The notes under the pieces: generated by a model
Told to the model about the DNA's origin: nothing
Seen by the model: only the letters and a program-made list of their open reading frames with translations
Databases searched by the model: none
Made by a program: the position numbers and the translations under genes
Assembly: GCA_035651155.1 (NCBI GenBank)
Contig: DASRGG010000017.1
Coordinates: 1 to 64,000 of the forward strand
Length of the DNA: 64,000 bases
Direction: 5' to 3'
DNA from: CF-39 sp035651155
GTDB lineage: Bacteria > Chloroflexota > Limnocylindria > P2-11E
Shown here: positions 34,459-42,669 of the stretch, piece by piece
How the letters are laid out: each line of letters begins with the position of its first letter
How positions within the stretch are numbered: the first letter of the stretch is position 1

Positions 34459-37099
34459 AGAACTCCGCCACGGTCAGGGCGATCGCTTCACGCGGCACGC
34501 GCCGTAGCCGCGCGTCGGGCAGCGACGCGAGCAGCTGCGCGCCGTAGTCGCGCAGCAGGGCGCGGCGATCGAGCAGCACGACGGCGCCGCGGTCGCTCCG
34601 CGTGCGGATGAGCCGGCCGAAGCCCTGGCGCAGCCGCAGGGCCGCCTGTGGCAGGTGGAACTCGCGAAAGGGATCCTCGTAGCGCTCGGACCGGCCCTGC
34701 ACCAGCGGGTCGTCGGGCACCGCGAACGGCAGCCGCGCGATGACGACGCATTGCAGGATGTCGCCGGGCAGGTCGATGCCCTCCCAGAACGACTGCGTGC
34801 CAAGGAGCACCGCGCGTCCGGCCGCGAAGCGCTCGAGGAGCGCGCGCCGCGAGCCGTCGACGCCCTGCGCGAGCACGGCGATCCCCGATTCCTCGAGGCC
34901 CCCAAGACGCGACGCGACGTCACGCATCGCGCCGTGCGCGGTGAAGAGCGCGAGGGTGCGGCCGTCGAGCGCGCGGCCGATCTCGGCGATCGTCTCGGCG
35001 GTCTCGTCCGCGAAGTCGGCCTCGGCCGGCAGCGCGCCCTCCTCCGGCACGACGAGGATCGCCTGTTTCTCGTAGTCGAACGGCGATCCGAAGGCGCGCG
35101 CGTCGGCCACGTCACCGATCCCGAAGCGGTCGAGCGCGAACCCGAACGAGCCCGCCACCGCGAGCGTGGCCGACGTGAACACGACCGATCGCCGCGGCTC
35201 GACCAGGCCGCGTCGGATCGCGCCCCCGAGATGCGAGGGCGCGACGCGCAGCGCGACGGTCCCGTCCAAGGGACGCTCGAGCCACACGATGTCCCCAGGG
35301 CGCGGCGCGTGGATCCCGCGCGAGATCGCGACGCGGATGCCCGTGAGCTCCGACACCGCCGACGCGAGCTCGGCCTGCTCGTCCTCGTCCGTGCTGCGCG
35401 TCGCGAGCCGATCCGCCGCGGCGGCGACGCCCGCGACCGCGTCGCCGAGACGCTCCGCCGCGAGCTCGACCGGCAGCCAGCGCTCGTCGCTCGCACGCAG
35501 GCCCGGCGTCACACGCAACCGCTCGTCGTGCGGGTTCGGGCCGAGCACGGCCGCGAGAGCGGTGAAGATCTCCGCGGCGCGCTCGTGCGCGGTCGCGACC
35601 TCGCGACGCACCATCTCGGCGGCGTCGGCGCGGTCGTCGCGCAGCCCGGCGTTCACCGCCGGCGCTCGCGACACGCGATCGAGGGCGCGTCGAACGAGCC
35701 GGTCTTCGAGAGAGAGACCGAACGCGTCGGTCGCGACCTCCTCGAGCCGGTGCGCCTCGTCGACGACGAGGTGCTCGGACGCCGGCAGCAGCGCGCCGTG
35801 CATGCGCGCGTCCTGGAGCAGCAGCGCGTGGTTCGTGACCACGATTCCCGCCTTCGCCGCGGCCTCGCGCGCGCGCTGCAGGTAGCAGCCACCCGCCACG
35901 CGCGCGCACCGCCGAGCGTCGCAGGTCTCGTCGTCGGCGGAGATCCGCGACCAGAGATCCGACTCCGCGCCGAGCAGGTTGAGCTCCGCGCGATCCCCGG
36001 TCGCGGTGTCGGTGCGCCACACCAGCGTCTTGAGGAGGAGCCGCGCCTCTTCGCGCGTCGCGACCGCGCCGCGGAACTGCTGCCAGCGCCGGGGGCAGAG
36101 ATAGTTCGAGCGCCCCTTCAGCACCGTGATCGGCACGCGCGTCCCGAGCGCGGCCTGCAGCGCGGGCAGATCCTTTCGCACGAGCTGGTCCTGCAGCGGC
36201 AGCGTGTGCGTGCTCACGACGACGCGCTCGCCCGCGAGAGCGCGCGCCAGCGCGGGCACGAGGTACGCCAGCGACTTCCCCACGCCGGTACCCGCCTCCG
36301 CGATGAGCGCCCCGCCGTCGGTGAACGCGCGCTCGATCGCGCGCGCGAGCTCGCGTTGCTGCGTCCGCTCCTCGTATCCCGCGAGCGTTCGCGCGAGCGG
36401 TCCGTCCGCGGCGAACGCGGCCGCGACCGCGAGCGCGCCCGCCGGGGGCGCCGGCGGCGGGGTGCTCGGTGTCGTGAGTCCGCGCTCCTGCCACGCGCCG
36501 CGCACCGCCTCGGCCGCGGCCTCGCCGAAGAACGCGGCGAACGCCGGCCCGAGGAGCGACGCGTAGGCGCCCGCCTCCGCGAGGAGCGCGGGCGACAGCG
36601 CGCGGGCGCGGCGCGCGAGGTCGGCGAGGACCGCGGCGCACGTGAGCGCGTCGTCGAGAGCACGGTGCGCCGCGTCCGGGTGGATCTCCGCGGCGGACGC
36701 GAGCGACTGGAGCGCGTACGTCGGCGCGGTCGGCATGAGGATCGAGGCGAGCTCCACGGTGTCGAGCCGCTCGTGCGGCGAGAGGCCGGCGCGCTCGAGG
36801 AAGGCCAGGTCGAAGGCGACGTTGTGGCCGACCACCGGCGCGTCGCCGACGAACGCCGCGAGCGCGGGCAGCGCGGTCGCGATGGGCGGCGCCCCGGCGA
36901 GGTCGGCGTCGCGGATCCCGGTGAGACGCGTGATCGCGGGACCGACGGCGACGCCCGGATCGACGAACGTCGCGAAGCGATCGGCGACGGTCACGCTGCC
37001 GTCGCGCTCGAGACGGATGCGGACGGCGCCGATCTCGACGATGCGGTCTACATCCGCGTCGAAGCCGGTCGTCTCGAGGTCGAGGGCTACCAGATCCAA
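34448..37099 (-). CDS. dinG: DinG-family exonuclease/helicase
   Basis: The protein has 883 aa. The N-terminal DEDDh exonuclease (about 1-170) has LDLETTG, VGHNVAFDLAFLE and AHRALDDAL. The XPD/DinG-like helicase begins near 240 with Walker A AEAGTGVGKS and DEAH box VVDEAHRLEE. Between them are LCPRRW and TCDARRCARVAGGC, four or more Cys that could bind a 4Fe-4S cluster. Motif VI-like RQGFGRLIRTRSDRG is near the C-terminus. The fused exonuclease is the Gram-positive DinG layout. It likely unwinds damaged or structured DNA. Confidence 0.92.
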   Translation of the reverse strand: MDLVALDLETTGFDADVDRIVEIGAVRIRLERDGSVTVADRFATFVDPGVAVGPAITRLTGIRDADLAGAPPIATALPALAAFVGDAPVVGHNVAFDLAFLERAGLSPHERLDTVELASILMPTAPTYALQSLASAAEIHPDAAHRALDDALTCAAVLADLARRARALSPALLAEAGAYASLLGPAFAAFFGEAAAEAVRGAWQERGLTTPSTPPPAPPAGALAVAAAFAADGPLARTLAGYEERTQQRELARAIERAFTDGGALIAEAGTGVGKSLAYLVPALARALAGERVVVSTHTLPLQDQLVRKDLPALQAALGTRVPITVLKGRSNYLCPRRWQQFRGAVATREEARLLLKTLVWRTDTATGDRAELNLLGAESDLWSRISADDETCDARRCARVAGGCYLQRAREAAAKAGIVVTNHALLLQDARMHGALLPASEHLVVDEAHRLEEVATDAFGLSLEDRLVRRALDRVSRAPAVNAGLRDDRADAAEMVRREVATAHERAAEIFTALAAVLGPNPHDERLRVTPGLRASDERWLPVELAAERLGDAVAGVAAAADRLATRSTDEDEQAELASAVSELTGIRVAISRGIHAPRPGDIVWLERPLDGTVALRVAPSHLGGAIRRGLVEPRRSVVFTSATLAVAGSFGFALDRFGIGDVADARAFGSPFDYEKQAILVVPEEGALPAEADFADETAETIAEIGRALDGRTLALFTAHGAMRDVASRLGGLEESGIAVLAQGVDGSRRALLERFAAGRAVLLGTQSFWEGIDLPGDILQCVVIARLPFAVPDDPLVQGRSERYEDPFREFHLPQAALRLRQGFGRLIRTRSDRGAVVLLDRRALLRDYGAQLLASLPDARLRRVPREAIALTVAEFCGR

Positions 37100-37122
37100 G
37101 GGAGCCTGCTTCTAGGGCGCGA

Positions 37123-37204
37123 GGGAGGCCCCCTTCGGGACCTCCCGGCCGCCACGGACGCTGCCAACGTTCTGACGGAGGGAAGTCCCCCTCAGGGACT
37201 TCCC
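37123..37204 (-). terminator. Two GC-rich hairpins downstream of gdhA
   Basis: Reading on the minus strand after the gdhA stop, the first hairpin is a perfect 10-bp GGGAAGTCCC/GGGACTTCCC stem with a 5-nt loop (37180-37204). The second is GGGAGG...CCTCCC (37123-37146). Neither has a real U tract. They may be Rho-independent-like or mRNA-stabilising structures between gdhA and dinG. Confidence 0.45.
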
Positions 37205-37215
37205 GGCGTTCACGA

Positions 37216-38493
37216 CTAAGGGTAGATGCCGCGAGTGAGCGTGGCCTCCGCGACGCGATGCACCGCGACCATGTACGCGGCGGTACGCATGTCGACCTTG
37301 TGCTTCTTCGCCATGTCGAGCACGTCGTTGAAGGATTTCACCATGACTTCCTTGAGCCGCGCGTTGATGGTGGCCTCCCGCCAGAAGAGGTTCTGCAGGT
37401 CCTGCACCCATTCGAAGTAGGACACCGTGACGCCGCCCGCGTTGCAGAGGATGTCCGGGATGAGGAACACGCCCTTGTCGAAAAGGATGCGGTCGGCCTC
37501 GGGCGAGGTCGGCCCGTTCGCGGCCTCCGCGACGATCTTCGCCTTGATCTTCGGCGCGTTGTGCTCGCCGATCTGGTTCTCGATCGCGGCCGGGATGAGG
37601 ATGTCGCAGTCGAGCTCGAGGAGCTCGGCGTTCGTGACTTTCTCCGAGCCCGGGAAGCCCACCACGGAGCCGGTCTCCTTCTTGTACGCGTCGACCTTGT
37701 TCGGATCGATGCCCTTCGAGCTGTAGATGCCGCCGCTCGTGTCCGACACGCCCAGCACCTTCGCGCCGAGCTCGGCGATGAGCTTGGCGGAGAACGAGCC
37801 CGCGTTGCCGAAGCCCTGCACGACCACGCGTGCGCCCTCGAGGTCCATGCCGAGGTGCTTGGCGGCTTCGATGACCGTGTACACGGCGCCACGAGCCGTC
37901 GCCTCGTTGCGGCCCTCGCTGCCGCCGATGGAGATCGGCTTTCCGGTCACCACCGCCGGAGCGGTGTAGCCGTGATGCATCGAGTACGTGTCCATGATCC
38001 AGGCCATCGTCTGCGCGTTCGTGTTCACGTCGGGCGCGGGGATGTCCCGCTCCGGACCGATGAGCAGCATGATCTCGGTGGCGAACCGACGGGTCATCGT
38101 CTCGAGCTGCTGCGCGCTCATGGTCTTGGGGTCGCAGACGACGCCGCCCTTGGCGCCGCCGTACGGGATGCCCACGACCGCGCATTTCCACGTCATCCAC
38201 ATCGCGAGAGCCTTGACCTCGTTCAGGGTGACCGATGGGTGGTAGCGGATACCGCCCTTCCCCGGACCGCGCGAGACGTTGTGCTGCACGCGGTAGCCGG
38301 TGAAGACCTTGACCGCGCCATCGGCCATGCGCACCGGGAAGTGCACCGTGAGCTCGCGCTGGCACTCGGCCAGGATCCCGCGCATGTTCGGATCGAGGTG
38401 CAGACGCTCGGCCGCGATACCGAACTGCTCCCGTGCCACGGACCAGGGATCGCGCTGGGTGTGATCGATGACCGCCGTCTTGGTGGTAGCCAC
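37216..38493 (-). CDS. Glutamate dehydrogenase (Glu/Leu/Phe/Val family)
   Basis: The enzyme has 425 aa from GTG 38493 with GGAGGG at 4-nt spacing. The substrate Lys region is GPGKGGIRYHP, followed by MTWKCAVVGIPYGGAKGGV with the catalytic Lys. The Rossmann loop is VVQGFGNAGSFSA. Length and motifs fit hexameric catabolic or anabolic GDH; cofactor preference is not evident. It interconverts glutamate and 2-oxoglutarate. Confidence 0.93.
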   Translation of the reverse strand: MATTKTAVIDHTQRDPWSVAREQFGIAAERLHLDPNMRGILAECQRELTVHFPVRMADGAVKVFTGYRVQHNVSRGPGKGGIRYHPSVTLNEVKALAMWMTWKCAVVGIPYGGAKGGVVCDPKTMSAQQLETMTRRFATEIMLLIGPERDIPAPDVNTNAQTMAWIMDTYSMHHGYTAPAVVTGKPISIGGSEGRNEATARGAVYTVIEAAKHLGMDLEGARVVVQGFGNAGSFSAKLIAELGAKVLGVSDTSGGIYSSKGIDPNKVDAYKKETGSVVGFPGSEKVTNAELLELDCDILIPAAIENQIGEHNAPKIKAKIVAEAANGPTSPEADRILFDKGVFLIPDILCNAGGVTVSYFEWVQDLQNLFWREATINARLKEVMVKSFNDVLDMAKKHKVDMRTAAYMVAVHRVAEATLTRGIYP

Positions 38494-38507
38494 GTATCCC
38501 TCCGTCA

Positions 38508-39125
38508 CTATCTCGCCGGGGTGATCTTCTCGACGACGAGCCAGTCGCCCGTCGTCCGTCCGGGTGCGTACGGACTGTTCCAGTTCTTCAGCACGACGCG
38601 TTGAAAGCCCAGACCCGAGAGCGTCTCGCGCCACGACCGCAGGGCGCGCGCCACGTACGGGGTGATACGGACGTTCAGGCTGGGCGAGAGCACGCCCTCG
38701 AGATGACGGCGGCGCTCCAGCAGCGGGACCTCGAGGAGCGAGGCGCCATCGACCTCCAGGAGGTCGAACGCCGCGAAGATGCGGCGACCGGTCGCGGCGC
38801 GCGTCATGGCGTTGCCCTCGGCGTCCACCTCGAGCTCCGCCTCGTCGCGCCAGTCGTCGACGAGGACGCCGTCGAAGATCGCGCTCGCCGAGTGCGTGTC
38901 GGCCACGATCGCGTCGTAGAGCTCGCGCGGTCCGTCCACTTCTCCGGTGTATCCCGTAAAGCGAGGCCCGTCGTGGCCCACTCGGACGATGACGCGCGTG
39001 CCCTTCCACTCCGGCTCGAGGATGTGGCTCGCGGGCTCCGCGTGCTCGCGGGCGTATCGGGGGCGTTGGGGCAGCAGATCCACCCCGAGGGCATTTTTCA
39101 AGGCTTTTCGACCCGAGTATCCCAC
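38508..39125 (-). CDS. DNA-ligase-like nucleotidyltransferase domain lacking catalytic residues
   Basis: The frame has 205 codons; start uncertain (GTG 39125 or a later GTG/TTG). It resembles the adenylation domain of ATP-dependent LigC/LigD ligases. However, motif I is EPEWKGTR where active ligases have EPKxDGxR, motif III is IFDGVLV instead of ILDGEIV, and motif V VVLKNWNSPYAPGR lacks the preceding EG. The nucleotidyl-accepting Lys is therefore missing, so it is probably a pseudoenzyme or DNA-binding relic. It starts 14-20 bp from the LexA boxes and ends 14 nt before gdhA. Confidence 0.6.
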   Translation of the reverse strand: MGYSGRKALKNALGVDLLPQRPRYAREHAEPASHILEPEWKGTRVIVRVGHDGPRFTGYTGEVDGPRELYDAIVADTHSASAIFDGVLVDDWRDEAELEVDAEGNAMTRAATGRRIFAAFDLLEVDGASLLEVPLLERRRHLEGVLSPSLNVRITPYVARALRSWRETLSGLGFQRVVLKNWNSPYAPGRTTGDWLVVEKITPAR

Positions 39126-39129
39126 CCCC

Positions 39130-39158
39130 TTGACAGCCCGAACAAGCGTTCTAATAAT
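39130..39158 (+). promoter_or_regulatory. Sigma-70-type promoter
   Basis: TTGACA (39130-39135, 6/6 consensus) and AATAAT (39153-39158, 5/6) are separated by 17 bp. This is the clearest promoter in the window. It reads toward the 74-aa ORF at 39198. Confidence 0.8.
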
Positions 39159-39173
39159 GCGAACGCCTGTTCG
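39139..39173. promoter_or_regulatory. Two LexA (SOS) boxes
   Basis: CGAACAAGCGTTCT (39139-39152) lies in the -35/-10 spacer. CGAACGCCTGTTCG (39160-39173) lies just after the -10. Both are GAAC-N4-GTTC palindromes of the Gram-positive/actinobacterial LexA type, 21 bp apart centre to centre (two helical turns). Bound LexA would block RNA polymerase. Confidence 0.85.
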
Positions 39174-39197
39174 AGACTGATGACGGGGGCTGCTGAG

Positions 39198-39422
39198 ATG
39201 GCGATTGCGACGGTCGCGGTCCTTACCGGTCCTTCCCCACGCCGCGCTGCGGCGGCATCCGCCCCACGGGTGCCGCCGCGCGTGTACACACCCTTCGGCG
39301 CGCGGCGTCTTGCCCGCCCGATGGCCGTTCCCGCGGAGACCCGGGCCATGGCGGCGGGCGGCCGCACGCGCTGGCCGCTCTTCCGCGGCCGGCGCGACAC
39401 CACGCGCGGTCGCTCGGCCTAG
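39198..39422 (+). CDS. 74-aa basic protein under SOS control
   Basis: The ORF begins MAIATVAVLTGPSPRRAAAA and ends RGRRDTTRGRSA. An in-frame upstream ATG at 39180 is possible, but GGGGG (39185-39189) is better placed for 39198. It is Arg/Ala/Pro rich with no membrane segment beyond a short hydrophobic start. No family is recognised. Position directly behind a double-LexA-box promoter suggests a damage-induced function, for example a checkpoint or repair helper. Its stop overlaps the end of the slipin gene. Confidence 0.55.
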   Translation: MAIATVAVLTGPSPRRAAAASAPRVPPRVYTPFGARRLARPMAVPAETRAMAAGGRTRWPLFRGRRDTTRGRSA

Positions 39423-40312
39423 GCGCCGTCCTTCTTCTTCGGCTCGCTGCCGCCGCTTGCGAACGCCGCGAGCGGCGCGGCGAGGGCCGTGAACTCGGTC
39501 GGGATGATGAACTTCGTCGACGGTGATGCGCCCAGCTGCTTGAGCGCGTCGAGGTACTGCAGCGTCATCGTGCGCGCGTCCGCGTGACTGGCCATCTCGT
39601 TGATCTTGTCGATAGCGAGCGCGAAGCCCTCTGCCCGCAGGATCGCGGACTGCCGTGCGCCCTCCGCCTGAAGGATGTTCGACTGCTTTTCACCTTCGGC
39701 GACGAGGATCGCGGAGGCGCGCTTGCCCTCCGCTTCGGTGACCGAGGCGCGCCGCGTCCGCTCGGCGGTGAGCTGGCGGTTCATGGCCTCCTGCACGTCG
39801 CGGGGCGGCGTGAGCTCGCGGATCTCGACCGTGGTGACCTTCACGCCCCAGCGCTGCGTGACCTCATCGAGCTTGGCGCGCAGGACCTCGTTGATCTGCT
39901 CGCGCTTGGCGAGCACGTCGTCGAGGAAGATATCGCCGATGACCGCGCGGAGCGTCGTCGTCGCGATCCCCGTCACGGCGGTGCGGAAGTTCTGGATCTT
40001 CAGCACCGAGTCCGCGGCCTGCTCCTCCATGACCTTCTGGTAGATGAGGAAGTCGATCGAGATCGGCGCGTTGTCCTTGGTGATGCAGGTCTGTTGCGGG
40101 ATCTCGACGACGAACTCTCGGAGATCCACGGTGATCCCGACCTGGATCGGCGGCGGCAGCAAGAGCACGAGCCCCGGGCCCGCCATCTTCTGGTACTTCC
40201 CGAGCGCCAGCACCACCAGGCGCTGGTACTGCGGGACGATGTGAATGATCGTGCGAAGGATCAGGATCGCGACGACCGCGGCAAAGAGCGCGATCGCTAG
40301 ACCGATGTCCAT
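39419..40312 (-). CDS. Slipin/SPFH-domain membrane protein
   Basis: The protein has 297 aa. One N-terminal membrane helix (about 4-24) is followed by the SPFH domain with PQYQRLVVLALGKYQ and QQTCITKDNAPISIDFLIYQKV. A coiled-coil tail has EAEGKRASAILVAEGEKQSNI. It is the stomatin-like p-stomatin partner of NfeD, with TGATG overlap to that gene. It organises membrane microdomains and may be cleaved by the NfeD protease. Confidence 0.9.
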   Translation of the reverse strand: MDIGLAIALFAAVVAILILRTIIHIVPQYQRLVVLALGKYQKMAGPGLVLLLPPPIQVGITVDLREFVVEIPQQTCITKDNAPISIDFLIYQKVMEEQAADSVLKIQNFRTAVTGIATTTLRAVIGDIFLDDVLAKREQINEVLRAKLDEVTQRWGVKVTTVEIRELTPPRDVQEAMNRQLTAERTRRASVTEAEGKRASAILVAEGEKQSNILQAEGARQSAILRAEGFALAIDKINEMASHADARTMTLQYLDALKQLGASPSTKFIIPTEFTALAAPLAAFASGGSEPKKKDGA

Positions 40313-41646
40313 CAGGATGCTCCCCTTCCCGGTGATGAATCGCGCGCCGGCTCGACGATAAGGCTCAGACCGTCCCTTCGGATGACGCGGATCGCGCTCC
40401 CCTTCGCGATGGACCCGGCCGCGCTCCGGGCCGACCATTCCTCGCCGGCGACATAGACCACGCCGGTCGCGCCGATCTCGCTCTTCGCCACGCCGGTCGC
40501 TCCGACCAGCGCGGGCGTGTGGCCGGCCCAGCTCAGGTGCCGGGTCGAGTACGCGAAACGCGCGATGAAGAAGAAGAACCCGCCCGACACGAGCGCCATG
40601 GTCGCGGTCACGAGCGGATCCACCGACGCGCGGAAGCCCGGGAACGTCGGCGCCGGCGGGAACAGGACGATGGTGCCGACGATCAGCGCCGCGAGGCCGC
40701 CGAAGGTCAGCAGGCCGTGGCTCGCGACCTTGATCTCCGCGACGAACAGCAGGACCGCGAAGACCATGAGCGCGATGCCGGCGGCGTTGGCGTCGAGCGT
40801 CCCGAACGCGAAGAGCGCGAGCACGACGGCGATCACGCCGATGACCCCGGGGAAGATGAGGCTCGGGTTCGAGAGCTCGAAGATGATCCCGTAGGTGCCG
40901 ATGGTGAACAGCAGCACCGCGACCTGAGGGTCGACGATGAGGTGCAGGAGGTTCTCGACCGGAGTGGGCCCCGCGTCCTCCGTGGCCGCGCCGGCCGTCG
41001 CGAGCCGGACGTCCCCCGCGGCGGTCCGCACCGTGCGTCCATCCATCTTCGTCAGCAGGTCGTTCACGTCGTTCGCGATCACGTCCACGACCTTGATGCG
41101 CACGGCTTCGTCGGCGCCGATGCTCACGCTCTTGCGCACGGCGTCCTCGGCCCACTGCTCGTTGCGGCCGCGCGCCTTCGCGATGTTCACGATGTGCGCC
41201 GCCGCGTCGTTCTCGGCCTTCAGGCGCAGGTCGCCCTGGATGTCGTTGCCGGACGAGTCGACCGGATGCGCGGCGCCGATGTTCGTCGACGGGGCCATCG
41301 CCGCGATGTGCCCGGCCATGGTGATGAACGTCCCCGCGGAGGCCGCTCGCGCTCCGGCCGGTGCGACATACATCGCCACGGGGACCCGCGACGCCAGGAA
41401 GCGCGCGGTGATGCGGTAGGTCGAGTCGATCAGGCCGCCAGGTGTGTCGATGGCGAACACGACGGCGGCGACTCCCCGCGCCTCCGCTTGTTCGAGCACA
41501 CGGTCCACATACCGCTCGGTGATGGGATTGATGGCACCGTCGATGCGGCCCACCAGGACGACGTTCGGCTCCGCCGCGGACGCGACCATGACCGCGAAGC
41601 CCAGCGCAACCGCGACGATCGAAAGGAGACGGAACGCGATGCGCAT
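40312..41646 (-). CDS. NfeD1b-type membrane serine protease (ClpP-like)
   Basis: The protein has 444 aa from ATG 41646 with a signal peptide (RLLSIVAVALGFAVMVASA). The ClpP-like domain has AIDTPGGLIDS and the nucleophile region ARAASAGTFITMAG. A Lys in LRLKAENDAA is the likely dyad partner, as in PH1510. About five membrane helices and a C-terminal NfeD OB-fold domain (GATGVVYVAGEEWSARS) follow. It is paired with the slipin gene. Confidence 0.9.
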   Translation of the reverse strand: MRIAFRLLSIVAVALGFAVMVASAAEPNVVLVGRIDGAINPITERYVDRVLEQAEARGVAAVVFAIDTPGGLIDSTYRITARFLASRVPVAMYVAPAGARAASAGTFITMAGHIAAMAPSTNIGAAHPVDSSGNDIQGDLRLKAENDAAAHIVNIAKARGRNEQWAEDAVRKSVSIGADEAVRIKVVDVIANDVNDLLTKMDGRTVRTAAGDVRLATAGAATEDAGPTPVENLLHLIVDPQVAVLLFTIGTYGIIFELSNPSLIFPGVIGVIAVVLALFAFGTLDANAAGIALMVFAVLLFVAEIKVASHGLLTFGGLAALIVGTIVLFPPAPTFPGFRASVDPLVTATMALVSGGFFFFIARFAYSTRHLSWAGHTPALVGATGVAKSEIGATGVVYVAGEEWSARSAAGSIAKGSAIRVIRRDGLSLIVEPARDSSPGRGAS

Positions 41647-41773
41647 TCGCCGAGGATAGTCCCCCACCGGCATGTCGCCGTGGCGTCATCTCCCGGCGCG
41701 CGGTGCGGCCTTCACCCGACGCCGCGGATCGCACGGAGCCGTCGCGTCGGACGAGCACGAGGGAGGCAGACCG

Positions 41774-42220
41774 ATGAACGCGACCGCGCCGCGGATCGCC
41801 GTCGACGCCTGGCCGCATGGCGACGTCGCCGAGATCGCCCCCCACGAGGACGAGCACCTCACCGCGCCGGACGCTGCGGAGCGGCGCACGCTCATCCGCC
41901 GCGTGGTCCGGAGGCGCCGCTCGCGAGCCGCAGCCGCACCGGGACGCGACCGCGCTCCACGTACCAGTCCGCGACCCATTCGGCGCCGTACTTCGCGCGC
42001 CAGAGATCGACCAGCCGGCGCAGCGCCGCGCCCTCGTCCTGTACGGGGACGCGCTCGGCGGTCGCGCGATGCCCGTCGACGACGATCTCGCAGCGGCCCG
42101 CGCGGTCGAGATTGCGATACCAGTCGGTGCCGCGGTCGGTGCGCAGCCAGATGTCCTCGCCGTCGTACGCGAACCACACGCGCACGCGATGGGGACGCTG
42201 CGAGCGCCGGCCGCGCGTGA
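41774..42220 (+). CDS. Possible small ORF, N-terminal part only credible
   Basis: GGGAGG followed 7 nt later by ATG opens a frame reading MNATAPRIAVDAWPHGDVAE with nearly all G/C third positions for ~45 codons. After 41892 it runs antisense to the oxidoreductase gene and becomes Arg-rich, so the true end is unclear. It could be a truncated gene, or chance. Confidence 0.2.
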   Translation: MNATAPRIAVDAWPHGDVAEIAPHEDEHLTAPDAAERRTLIRRVVRRRRSRAAAAPGRDRAPRTSPRPIRRRTSRARDRPAGAAPRPRPVRGRARRSRDARRRRSRSGPRGRDCDTSRCRGRCAARCPRRRTRTTRARDGDAASAGRA

Positions 42221-42266
42221 CGACCTCGATCTCCTCGGCGTCGCGGAGCGCCTCGGCGATGCTCAT
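41892..42266 (-). CDS. Deazaflavin/F420-type nitroreductase-like (PNPOx-fold) protein
   Basis: The protein has 124 aa. EIEVVTRGRRSQRPHRVRVWFAYDGEDIWL followed by RGTDWYRNLDRAGRCEIVVDG matches the split-barrel DDN family (TxGRxSG...RGADWYRNL). These bind F420 or flavin and act as oxidoreductases. The ATG overlaps the upstream gene stop (ATGA). Confidence 0.75.
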   Translation of the reverse strand: MSIAEALRDAEEIEVVTRGRRSQRPHRVRVWFAYDGEDIWLRTDRGTDWYRNLDRAGRCEIVVDGHRATAERVPVQDEGAALRRLVDLWRAKYGAEWVADWYVERGRVPVRLRLASGASGPRGG

Positions 42267-42661
42267 GCCGACGTCGCGCGGCTCGCGGCGGCGTCGACGA
42301 GCGCGTCGCCGCCGGCGACCAGCACCCCCAGGGGACGGGGCCGCCGGAGGGCCCCGACGCGCTCGACGGTGAGCGGATCGCGCGCGAGGCCGCGATTCGC
42401 GGGGACGTCGGCGCGGATGAGATCCGCCTGGTCGGCGCCGCGCCGGAGCGGCGCGTAGAGGACGCCGGGCGGCGACGCGAGCGCCGCGAGCCGCGCGCGG
42501 ACGAGCGGACGGATGAGGGCCGGACGCAGGAACGGCGTGTGGAGGAGCGGCCCGCTCACGCGCTGCGGCGCGACCTCGGCGAGAGCGCGCGCGGCGTGGC
42601 GGACGGCGAGCGGCGGGACGCTCCCTTCGTCGATGCGCGTCGTGCCATCCGGCACCGTCAC
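42263..42661 (-). CDS. Hypothetical protein coupled to the DDN-like gene
   Basis: The protein has 132 aa with a GTG start. It is rich in Ala, Arg, Leu and Pro, with HAARALAEVAPQRVSGPLLHTPFLRPALI in the first half. It contains no recognised motif. The 4-nt overlap with the oxidoreductase gene suggests a shared function. Confidence 0.45.
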   Translation of the reverse strand: MTVPDGTTRIDEGSVPPLAVRHAARALAEVAPQRVSGPLLHTPFLRPALIRPLVRARLAALASPPGVLYAPLRRGADQADLIRADVPANRGLARDPLTVERVGALRRPRPLGVLVAGGDALVDAAASRATSA

Positions 42662-42669
42662 GGCGCACC

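Noticed and set aside
34655..37219. 854-codon plus-strand ORF
   Set aside because: Antisense shadow of dinG, which has intact helicase and exonuclease motifs.
41686..42177. 163-codon minus-strand ORF
   Set aside because: It overlaps the DDN-like gene in another frame and is mostly Arg/Ser/Ala.
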